Of a DNA stretch of 5,237 bases, positions 1 to 5,214 are shown one piece after another. Each line of letters opens with the position of its first letter. Within the stretch, counting starts at the first letter, position 1. This DNA is from CAZDDY01 sp964504455 (lineage in GTDB: Bacteria; Patescibacteriota; Minisyncoccia; Phycocordibacterales; UBA9973): the NCBI GenBank assembly GCA_964504455.1, contig CAZDDY010000033.1, forward strand, positions 1-5,237. Direction: 5' to 3'. The notes under the pieces are model-generated. The model worked only from the letters and a program-made list of their open reading frames with translations, was not told where the DNA came from and made no database searches. Made by a program: the position numbers and the translations under genes.

Positions 1-2445
1 TACAATTCTGTTTCGAGTTACTTGAGTGGAACTAAATCGGGTGGCAACTTTAAGGGTGATCAAAAACTAAAAGAAGCTGCATTTAAAGTAGGTAGAACTA
101 TTGATGCTATTGTTGATGAATTCTTTAACGGAACAATTAAGCCTTATTCAGAGTATTCAAAGATAATGTCTAAGGATGACTATAACGATGTTGTAAAGCA
201 ATTGGATAAAGCGAGAAAGTTTGCTACTGATAATGGTTTTTCTATTATTACAGAACCTATTGTTTTGGCTGATGAAAAACAAGGTGTTGCAGGTAGTCCA
301 AATATCATAATGGTTGACAAAGATGGTGGCGTGTATATTTATGATACAGCTACTATCAGGAATCCAAAACAATACGGAAGAAGTCTTGCGGAGCATTTTG
401 AAAAATTCCCAAATACTAGAGACAGAATTTCCAATCAGGTTAATTTACTTGCTGACATTTTAAAAAGTAAACATGGAATAGAAGCTAAGAGAGTTGGTTT
501 TGTCCCGTTTGAAGTTGATTATACGTTTAAGGGAGGTAATGTAAAAATAACTTCTGTTAAGCAAAACAAGAGATACGATATTGCACGCGAAGTTTCTGAA
601 CCTAAAGTAGAAGTTAAGCAAGGGCCAAAGCAACCATTGACTACAGAAGAAGTTACTCAATACATGCAAGGTGAAGATGTTAAGTTTGAACAAGGTATGA
701 AGGAGAATGAGTTTGAGAAAGCTATCCTTGATAAGTCAGAGAATCCTGCTCAGATTGCTGCAGCTTACTTGACTGCTGAAGTTTCTGATGTAAAGGCAGG
801 TGAGTCTTTGGATGTAATGGATGCTATCTATACTTTTTTTAAGAACGGCAATAAGTTGTCGAAAGAAGCGTTTGATAGAATATCAGACCCTAACTTCAGA
901 AACAAATTAGATTTATCTGGATTAAACTCTTACGTAGCTACTAAAGGTGGTGGAGAGAATTTAGATTCGTCTTTGCTTACTGATAACAATGAAGATGTAA
1001 CTCCTGAAAAGGTTGCTGAGTTTATTAGCTCATATCCAAAAGGATTTACTCAATACGAAAAGGTATTCACTGAAAATAATTTAAAGAACAAGTTAGCTGC
1101 TAAGTTTAAGCAGTTAACTGGAAGAACACTTACAGAAAAAATAGCCAATCAGTTAGCTGAAGCTATGTATGGAGTTCAAATGCAAGAAGAAACTAAAACT
1201 GACGAGCAGGACTTGGCTAAAGAAATGTCTGCAATGGCGACTAAAGCTTTTCTTCCTGAAGATGAAGGTGGATTACAAGGCAAAGACATAAGTGGCTTTG
1301 AAGGTGATGTTGCTTTTCAAAAGTCAAAAAAAGAATCTCAAAAAGCTAACGTAGAAAAGATTGTTGATAGGCTTCAAAAGTCAATACCTGGCGTTAAGGT
1401 AGTGTTTGATGAAACTATTGTTGATAATGAAGGAAATCCTATTGCGGGTAAATGGAATAGGAAAACTAAAACTATATCAATCAATCCTTATCACGCTGGT
1501 TTAGACACTCCTATACATGAGTTTGGTCATATTTTGATTGATGCTATGGGAGATAACAGAGTGGTTAAAGCTGCCATAAATCAGTTGAAGAAATCTGATT
1601 TATGGAGGGAAACTGCCGAGCGTTATCCTCAGCTTAATGAGGAGCAATTAGGATACGAGGTATTAGCGGAAGCTATTGGTAGAGAGGGAGCAGGAATATT
1701 TGATGACCAGGCTAATAAGAGCAAGCTAAGACAATACCTTGAATACATCTACGATTGGTTTAAAACGCAGTTAGGATTAAACAAGAACGTGGCTAAATCA
1801 CTTGCTAAGCAAATCATAGGTGGTATTGGAACTAACGGAATGGTTTTAAAAGGAGAAGGTGTTGAGATGCAAAAAGAAGCAGATAGAAACACATTTACTG
1901 AAATAGCGAAATCAAAAGATACATTTGAGGCAATTAAAAAAATAAAATCAAGTGTAAGAGCAAAATTCGGACACAATAGTTATGTGTCTGAAGTAATTGA
2001 TGAAATTAGCGATGCGTTAAATCCTAATAATGATAGTTTATTGGAAGATGACTTAGCTTATATTGCTGAGAATGGAATTAGTTATAATAAAATTGCTAAC
2101 CTTTTAATTCAAGAAACAGACGCTTTTGATTCTAAAATAGATGCACTTTCTTATTTAATGAACATAGGAGAAATGCTACCTGTCTATAAGGATTATTTAA
2201 AATCAACCGAGTCTCTTCAAAAAGTAAAAAAACAGCCGTACTTGCAGTTCCGGCCCCTTATTTTGCAGTTATCAACAACCTTAAAAGCAAAAGGATTTTA
2301 CTTGGAGCTCAAGACATATCAAGTTTCTCAAGTGGTCCACATACGGGAGATATCCCAGGAGAAATTCTCTCAAGTTTTGGGGTCAGGTATGTTATTGTTG
2401 GACACTCAGAGAGGCGTGCGTTGGGAGAACCTCACTCTCTTATAA
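1..2445 (+). CDS. Phage-like large polyvalent protein, partial at 5' end and chimeric at 3' end
   Basis: The frame is open from base 1, so the true start lies upstream; the TTG at 22 is only the first start-like codon in view. Residue numbers here count from that TTG. Residues about 20-170 resemble the PD-(D/E)XK nuclease-like domain of crAss-like phage proteins. Residues about 445-600 look like a zincin with H499-E-F-G-H503. The rest is mostly charged helical sequence with acidic linkers. Large multi-domain proteins of this sort are usually injected or virion-associated in phages, so a role early in infection or in processing phage proteins is a guess. From about residue 730 the frame enters tpiA DNA, and its last 70 or so codons are out-of-frame TIM sequence ending at TAA 2443-2445. 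That tail is not natural protein. The domain reading is moderately secure; the host (Bacteroidota phage) is inferred from protein style alone. Confidence 0.7.
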   Translation, partial: YNSVSSYLSGTKSGGNFKGDQKLKEAAFKVGRTIDAIVDEFFNGTIKPYSEYSKIMSKDDYNDVVKQLDKARKFATDNGFSIITEPIVLADEKQGVAGSPNIIMVDKDGGVYIYDTATIRNPKQYGRSLAEHFEKFPNTRDRISNQVNLLADILKSKHGIEAKRVGFVPFEVDYTFKGGNVKITSVKQNKRYDIAREVSEPKVEVKQGPKQPLTTEEVTQYMQGEDVKFEQGMKENEFEKAILDKSENPAQIAAAYLTAEVSDVKAGESLDVMDAIYTFFKNGNKLSKEAFDRISDPNFRNKLDLSGLNSYVATKGGGENLDSSLLTDNNEDVTPEKVAEFISSYPKGFTQYEKVFTENNLKNKLAAKFKQLTGRTLTEKIANQLAEAMYGVQMQEETKTDEQDLAKEMSAMATKAFLPEDEGGLQGKDISGFEGDVAFQKSKKESQKANVEKIVDRLQKSIPGVKVVFDETIVDNEGNPIAGKWNRKTKTISINPYHAGLDTPIHEFGHILIDAMGDNRVVKAAINQLKKSDLWRETAERYPQLNEEQLGYEVLAEAIGREGAGIFDDQANKSKLRQYLEYIYDWFKTQLGLNKNVAKSLAKQIIGGIGTNGMVLKGEGVEMQKEADRNTFTEIAKSKDTFEAIKKIKSSVRAKFGHNSYVSEVIDEISDALNPNNDSLLEDDLAYIAENGISYNKIANLLIQETDAFDSKIDALSYLMNIGEMLPVYKDYLKSTESLQKVKKQPYLQFRPLILQLSTTLKAKGFYLELKTYQVSQVVHIREISQEKFSQVLGSGMLLLDTQRGVRWENLTLL
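79..516 (+). other. Degenerate PD-(D/E)XK nuclease-like domain (encoded region)
   Basis: The order of elements matches RecB/Cas4-type nucleases: an opening G-x-x-I helix (GRTIDAIVDEFF, residues 24-35), a strand with E78, the turn GVAGSPNII (88-96), the strand pair ending VYIYDTAT (104-111), and a helix with Q139 followed by GI and a strand. In active relatives the turn carries an Asp (G-T-x-D) and the second strand carries D-x-K. Here these positions read N94 (301-303) and D108-T-A110 (343-351), so one metal-binding Asp and the catalytic Lys appear to be missing. I read it as a structural or DNA-binding remnant rather than an active nuclease. The assignment is from motif memory, without a profile search. 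Confidence 0.5.
1354..1800 (+). other. Zincin metallopeptidase domain, HEFGH motif (encoded region)
   Basis: A strand-rich stretch (PGVKVVFDE) leads into KTISINP and then TPIHEFGHILIDAMG. The zinc-binding H499, E500 and H503 are encoded at 1516-1530. About 45 residues later comes YEVLAEAIG, where E546 or E550 (within 1657-1671) could be the third ligand, as in gluzincins. Lys-, Trp- and Phe-rich helices follow, including YDWFKTQLGL. The layout 'I-x-x-N-P ... T-P-x-H-E-x-x-H ... E-x-x-A-E/H-A-I-G' is recurrent in metallopeptidase domains embedded in phage polyvalent proteins. All obvious catalytic residues are present, so unlike the nuclease-like part this domain looks active. The substrate is unknown. 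Confidence 0.65.
2190..2235 (+). other. Junction between phage-like gene and truncated tpiA
   Basis: Up to about 2220 the sensible protein is in the frame starting at base 1. From about 2226 the sensible protein (TIM) is in the frame starting at base 3. The TIM frame has a TAA at 2187-2189, so TIM homology cannot extend further left. The switch therefore lies between 2190 and about 2235, in an A-rich stretch containing a run of seven A (2226-2232). No transposon end, att-like core or target-site repeat is visible around it. Short A-rich microhomology could explain either illegitimate recombination or a false join by an assembler. Confidence 0.75.
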
Positions 2446-2873
2446 ATCAAAAAATCATTCGGGCACTTAATTTTAATATTACTCCAGTTGTTTGTGTCGG
2501 AGAGCTCTCAAGGGAGCATCTCGATAGAGCACTTTCATTTGTAAAGCAACAGATAGAGACAGCACTTGTGGGTATCTCTCGAACAAAAATAACGAAGGTT
2601 GTTATTGCATACGAACCAGTATGGGCGATCAGCTCAAACAATGGCAGACAAGCAACACCAGAAGAGTGCAAAGAGATGATCGTCTATATTAGAAAAACTA
2701 TCGCAGATATATATGGCCAGACAATTGCGAAACAAATGCGCATTTTGTATGGTGGATCAGTTAGTGGGAAAAAAGATGCGACTGATTTCGCAAAAAATGG
2801 TGGAGCCCAAGGTTTTTTGGTGGGAAGAGCGAGTCTTGATCCGAAATCTTTTGATGCAATAGTCTCTCTCTAG
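2223..2873 (+). pseudogene. tpiA: Triosephosphate isomerase, N-terminus missing
   Basis: TIM interconverts dihydroxyacetone phosphate and glyceraldehyde 3-phosphate in cytosolic glycolysis. About 216 of the usual 250 or so residues are present. In frame 3 one reads AVLAVPAPYF (strand 2), LLGAQDIS, TGDIPGEIL, then YVIVGHSERR with the catalytic His (codon 2403-2405), then VVIAYEPVWAI with the catalytic Glu (2613-2615), the phosphate loop ILYGGSVS, and FLVGRASLDP near the end. The first strand with the conserved N-W-K segment, which supplies the other active-site Asn and Lys, is absent. No ATG, GTG or TTG start precedes the conserved core; the in-frame TTG at 2421 falls after the catalytic His. 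Loop 6 is non-standard (ISSNNGRQATPE in place of the usual IGTGKTATPE). pgk follows 3 nt after the stop, as in a glycolytic operon. As written the gene cannot make active enzyme; if the join is an assembly error, the real gene is intact elsewhere. Confidence 0.9.
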
Positions 2874-2876
2874 TAT

Positions 2877-3986
2877 ATGCGTTCAATCAAAGATATTAAA
2901 AATTTAAAAGGCAAAAAAATTCTACTCCGAGTAGATTTTAATGTTATTACAAATAACAAAGTTAATGATACATTTAGAATTCTAAAAACCATTCCCACAC
3001 TGCAGTATTTGATGCAAAAAGGTGCAATCGTTGTTCTTATTACACACGCAGGAGATGATGGAAAAACAAGCCTAAAGCCTGTCATCCGAGTACTAGCAAA
3101 GCAGAAAATAAAGGCTCTCTTTGTTGCGACAAAAAAAATTGAAAATATTAAAACAATCCTTTCTCATGCAAAACCCGGAAGCGCTATTCTTTTGGAGAAT
3201 ATCCGTCAATTTGATGGCGAAAAAAAGAACGACCAAAAATTTGCTAAAAGTCTTGCTTCTCTTGCAGATGTATATATTAATGATGCATTTTCAGTTTCAC
3301 ATCGAAAACACGCAACCATTGTTGGTATTCCTAAATATCTTCCATCTTTTGCTGGTTTACAACTTCAGAAAGAAGTAGCTGAACTTTCAAAAGTCTTTAA
3401 GCCAAAACACCCATTCTTGTGTATTGTGGGTGGTGCAAAGTTTGATACAAAACTACCACTCATTAAAAAATATCTGCAATCTGCAGACAATATTTTTATT
3501 GGAGGAGCGCTTACAAATCAAGTATTTAAAGAATATGGGTTTGAAACCGGTATTTCTTTGGTAGAGAAGAAAAATTTTGGACTTGTTGACCTCATTAAAA
3601 ATAAAAAAATTCTTCTACCGACTGATGTACTCGCTGTTTCACAAAAGGAAAAAAGAAATGCAATACCAGATACTATAAAGAAAAATGAGAACATGGTTGA
3701 TATTGGATCTGACAGTGTTCTTTTTTTGATTGAGAAAATTAAAAAAGCAAAGTTTATTCTTTGGAATGGCCCATTAGGTAAAAGTCCTTATCTTTCTGCA
3801 ACAAAAAAAATTCTAGAAGCAATTGCTCAATCAAAAGCAATATCTATTATTGGAGGGGGCGATACAATCGAAATTATTTCGAAATACAAAATGGAAAAAA
3901 AATTTACTTTTGTTTCAACTGGTGGGGGAGCAACACTCACATTTCTCTCAGAACGAACACTTCCTGGGATAGAAGCACTTAAATAG
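2877..3986 (+). CDS. pgk: Phosphoglycerate kinase
   Basis: PGK transfers phosphate from 1,3-bisphosphoglycerate to ADP in the cytosol. At 369 aa it is complete but shorter than the usual 390-400. Landmarks: RVDFNV (18-23), H57, LLENIRQFDGE (105-115), YINDAFSVSHRKHAT (133-147), GGAKFDTKLPLI (185-196) at the nucleotide site, WNGPLG (296-301), GGGDT (326-330) and STGGGAT (347-353), ending LPGIEALK. The N-domain spans about 1-165 and the C-domain the rest. Four of the five basic substrate-patch residues are present (R18, H57, R110, R143), but the Arg of the usual SHLGRP motif is D60 (THAGD), and the usual VFE after WNGPxG is KSP. ATG 2877 fits because MRSIKDI aligns with normal PGK starts. It sits 3 nt after the tpiA stop with no Shine-Dalgarno, which suggests coupled translation. 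Compact size and style suggest a Patescibacteria-like host (inference). Confidence 0.95.
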   Translation: MRSIKDIKNLKGKKILLRVDFNVITNNKVNDTFRILKTIPTLQYLMQKGAIVVLITHAGDDGKTSLKPVIRVLAKQKIKALFVATKKIENIKTILSHAKPGSAILLENIRQFDGEKKNDQKFAKSLASLADVYINDAFSVSHRKHATIVGIPKYLPSFAGLQLQKEVAELSKVFKPKHPFLCIVGGAKFDTKLPLIKKYLQSADNIFIGGALTNQVFKEYGFETGISLVEKKNFGLVDLIKNKKILLPTDVLAVSQKEKRNAIPDTIKKNENMVDIGSDSVLFLIEKIKKAKFILWNGPLGKSPYLSATKKILEAIAQSKAISIIGGGDTIEIISKYKMEKKFTFVSTGGGATLTFLSERTLPGIEALK

Positions 3987-4014
3987 TTGACTTTTATTAT
4001 AGACATGCTATAAT
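3987..4014 (+). promoter_or_regulatory. Strong sigma70-type promoter downstream of pgk
   Basis: TTGACT (3987-3992, 5 of 6 consensus) and TATAAT (4009-4014, 6 of 6) are separated by 16 nt, with an extended -10 TG at 4006-4007. The -35 box begins at the base after the pgk stop codon. Transcription would begin near 4021, about 30 nt before ATG 4051 and 84 nt before ATG 4105. This is not the TTTG/TAnnTTTG promoter form known for Bacteroidota, which matters for deciding where the downstream gene comes from. Confidence 0.75.
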
Positions 4015-4020
4015 ATAGCA
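4006..4020. repeat. Perfect palindrome over the -10 box (possible operator)
   Basis: TGCTATAATATAGCA is a perfect dyad with 7-nt arms around a central A. It covers the whole -10 element and the extended -10 TG. A homodimeric repressor bound here would block the promoter. Because -10 boxes are partly self-complementary (TATA), some of the symmetry is expected by chance; the matching TGC/GCA ends are what exceeds that. Confidence 0.4.
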
Positions 4021-4041
4021 AATATAGTCTTATTTTACAAA

Positions 4042-4097
4042 GGTTTTTTGATGAGCCAGCCCTGGCTCTTTTGTTTGGTCTGGCTCATCAAAAAACC
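4042..4097 (+). repeat. Perfect 18-bp inverted repeat in the leader
   Basis: GGTTTTTTGATGAGCCAG (4042-4059) is exactly complementary to 4080-4097, with a 20-nt spacer. In RNA it would form one long hairpin that hides the upstream ATG at 4051 and part of the AAAGG (4039-4043) ahead of it. The left arm is shared with the smaller terminator-like hairpin at 4053-4068, so the two structures exclude each other. CTGGCTC occurs twice in direct orientation (4062-4068 and 4080-4086) as the two competing partners. Confidence 0.8.
4053..4076 (+). terminator. Intrinsic terminator or attenuator hairpin
   Basis: GAGCCA (4053-4058) pairs with TGGCTC (4063-4068) around the 4-nt loop GCCC, followed by TTTTGTTT (4069-4076). 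The stem is short but GC-rich. It lies about 65 nt after pgk and about 30 nt after the predicted transcription start, so it could end read-through from the tpiA-pgk unit, attenuate the new transcript, or both. Confidence 0.55.
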
Positions 4098-4104
4098 ACT
4101 GACA

Positions 4105-4569
4105 ATGAAAAAAATATTTCTTGCTCTCAGCCTGCTTTTTTCTCTGACTACATTTGCACAGAGGGAAAAGGATACGATTAAACGGATTTGGGTTGGACCA
4201 AATATCGCCACGTTCGCCACAAACACTTTTGACGGCGGACAACCGTTTGAGTACGGAAGCAATCTGGCTCTTATGATGGGTATTGCCAGGAAAAAAACTT
4301 TCCACAATATCCTCTATCTTACTCGCAACAATACTGTTCGTGTCTTGAGCGGATGGTTGACGAAATGGGGCGATGTATATATATGCGGTGCAAAAAGTTT
4401 GTCGACGAAAAACAAGTATATTGGTCTTGGAATAGAGAAAATATACAAACTCCACGAAAACGTAAAACTTTTTCCGTATGCAGAGATCGGCCTCGATCTT
4501 GACGGGAAACAGAGTTTTACTATTGGCGTGGTAATGCCGATCCAAATGACTTTATGGAAGCGTAAGTAG
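4105..4569 (+). CDS. Small secreted protein with beta-rich body, unknown function
   Basis: The 154-aa protein opens with a clear signal peptide, MKKIFLALSLLFSLTTFAQ, with likely cleavage after A18; ending in A-Q is very common in Bacteroidota exported proteins. The mature part is rich in short alternating strands with Gly and aromatic residues (IWVGPNIATF, YIGLGIEKIY, LFPYAEIGLDL, FTIGVVMPIQMTLW), which suggests a small beta-barrel or beta-sandwich, perhaps surface associated. I do not recognise the family. An in-frame ATG at 4051 with AAAGG 7 nt upstream would add 18 residues (starting MSQPWLF), burying the signal peptide, so ATG 4105 is preferred although it has no Shine-Dalgarno. GC is about 43% by hand count over 4141-4440, against about 33% in four 60-base lines of pgk, so a different origin is possible. 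A 9-bp terminator follows 15 nt after the stop. Confidence 0.75.
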   Translation: MKKIFLALSLLFSLTTFAQREKDTIKRIWVGPNIATFATNTFDGGQPFEYGSNLALMMGIARKKTFHNILYLTRNNTVRVLSGWLTKWGDVYICGAKSLSTKNKYIGLGIEKIYKLHENVKLFPYAEIGLDLDGKQSFTIGVVMPIQMTLWKRK

Positions 4570-4584
4570 AAAAAATATTATTAA

Positions 4585-4616
4585 GGCAGTTCTGAAAGGG
4601 ACTGCCGTTTTTATTT
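4585..4616 (+). terminator. Intrinsic terminator after the secreted-protein gene
   Basis: GGCAGTTC (4585-4592) pairs with GGACTGCC-type sequence at 4599-4606; a further T-G pair closes a GAAA tetraloop (4594-4597). The stem has nine pairs, two of them wobble, and is followed by GTTTTTATTT. A textbook rho-independent terminator. Confidence 0.85.
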
Positions 4617-4642
4617 GACAAAATATTTTTTAGTTGTAGTAT
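4615..4642 (+). promoter_or_regulatory. Sigma70-type promoter for the two small downstream genes
   Basis: TTGACA (4615-4620) is a full -35 consensus overlapping the T-tract of the preceding terminator. TAGTAT (4637-4642) lies 16 nt further on and matches the -10 consensus at 4 of 6. The start would be near 4649, giving a leader of about 20 nt before ATG 4670. Terminator and promoter packed back to back indicate that the genes on either side are separate transcription units. Confidence 0.6.
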
Positions 4643-4669
4643 GGTGAGGAAACTTTTAAAACTACTAAC

Positions 4670-4864
4670 ATGAAAAAGAACATCAAACTTTCAAAGGTAG
4701 GAGGTATATCTCTCCTCATTGCATGTTTTCTTTTCTTCTATTTTCCAAATGAAGAAAGCTCGGAGTTGGTAAAAAATTTGAAAATAATATTATTGGTTCT
4801 GGCAATTATTTTACAAGTACCAGCAACCCTTGACCTCATAAAACATTCAAAAATTAAAACCTGA
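4670..4864 (+). CDS. Small two-helix membrane protein, unknown
   Basis: The 64-aa product has a Lys-rich N-terminus, a hydrophobic helix at about 11-25 (GGISLLIACFLFFYF), a short acidic turn (PNEESSE), a second hydrophobic helix at about 38-52 (KIILLVLAIILQV) and a Lys-rich tail. By the positive-inside rule both ends lie in the cytoplasm and the acidic turn outside, forming a helical hairpin in the inner membrane. There is no signal peptidase site and no recognised family. ATG 4670 is the first codon after the promoter and has no Shine-Dalgarno. The stop is TGA, so TGA is not recoded here. The next gene starts 3 nt later in the same frame, so the two are probably co-translated. Confidence 0.65.
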   Translation: MKKNIKLSKVGGISLLIACFLFFYFPNEESSELVKNLKIILLVLAIILQVPATLDLIKHSKIKT

Positions 4865-4867
4865 AAA

Positions 4868-5152
4868 ATGACTGTAGAAAAATTTAACGCACTGAAAGAA
4901 GCAGTGCTTAAAAAAACTGATCCAAGAGATCCATTCATCAATAAACTTGTAAAAGCAATTGAAGAATTGCCGGAAAAACCCTTCAAGAGTGCAAAGCGCT
5001 CGAGGTTTATTGCATGGAATGTGAAATTCCTGATTGAACAGGCAAAAAACCCCGAAGATCTTGCAATCAAGCTTAGCGAATGGTTTAAAGGCAAAGAGAC
5101 AACAGGAAGTGTCGTCTACGCAGGTCTTTCAGAAGAAAAAATTGCAGCGTAA
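4868..5152 (+). CDS. Small charged helical cytosolic protein, unknown
   Basis: The 94-aa product has no signal peptide or membrane segment. It reads as three or four amphipathic helices: MTVEKFNALKEAVLKK, FINKLVKAIEEL, a basic stretch SAKRSRFIAWNVKFLIEQA, and PEDLAIKLSEWFKGK, with a flexible Gly/Ser/Thr-containing tail. The basic helix could contact nucleic acid or the membrane surface, but no known motif supports this. It begins 3 nt after the membrane protein stop with no Shine-Dalgarno, so translation probably depends on the upstream gene, and a joint role with that protein is the natural reading. A terminator follows 20 nt after the stop. I do not recognise the family. Confidence 0.65.
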   Translation: MTVEKFNALKEAVLKKTDPRDPFINKLVKAIEELPEKPFKSAKRSRFIAWNVKFLIEQAKNPEDLAIKLSEWFKGKETTGSVVYAGLSEEKIAA

Positions 5153-5172
5153 AATAAAAACAAAGTTTAAAT

Positions 5173-5214
5173 AAAATGCCCATGATTTCTCAGAGGGCAT
5201 TTTTTATTTTTTCT
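5173..5214. terminator. Bidirectional intrinsic terminator
   Basis: AAAATGCCC (5173-5181) pairs exactly with GGGCATTTT (5195-5203) around a 13-nt loop, followed on the plus strand by TTTTTATTTTTT. Read on the minus strand the same stem is followed by ATTTTATTTAAAC, so it can end transcription both ways. It fits between the plus-strand pair and a converging gene at the right edge. Confidence 0.8.

Noticed and set aside
157..693. Minus-strand frames of 77-79 aa inside the phage-like gene
   Set aside because: Antisense shadows of AT-rich coding sequence; hydrophobic and Phe/Ile/Ser-rich as expected from reversed Lys/Asp/Asn codons.
2421..2873. A separate 150-aa gene starting at TTG 2421
   Set aside because: It is the C-terminal part of TIM. 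The TIM frame continues well upstream through the catalytic His at 2403, so the TTG is an internal Leu codon.
3121..3378. 85-aa plus-strand frame inside pgk
   Set aside because: Shadow of pgk in another frame; low-complexity Leu/Gln/Met composition and no start signals.
4042..4097. Fold-back assembly artefact or transposon terminal inverted repeat
   Set aside because: Complementarity stops cleanly at both outer ends (A opposite A at 4041 and 4098). No transposase or target duplication is present, and the nested terminator hairpin gives a simpler regulatory reading.
4030..4545. 171-aa open frame on the minus strand opposite the secreted-protein gene, and a 90-aa one at 4035-4307
   Set aside because: No coherent domains and a Cys/Lys/Phe-rich odd composition. 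The plus strand has a proper signal peptide, promoter and terminator in the right places.
3987..5160. Integron-like gene cassette array (short genes with promoters and hairpins)
   Set aside because: The hairpins are ordinary terminators with T-tracts. I could not find paired GTTRRRY/RYYYAAC core sites or repeated attC-like units between the genes, and no integrase is present.
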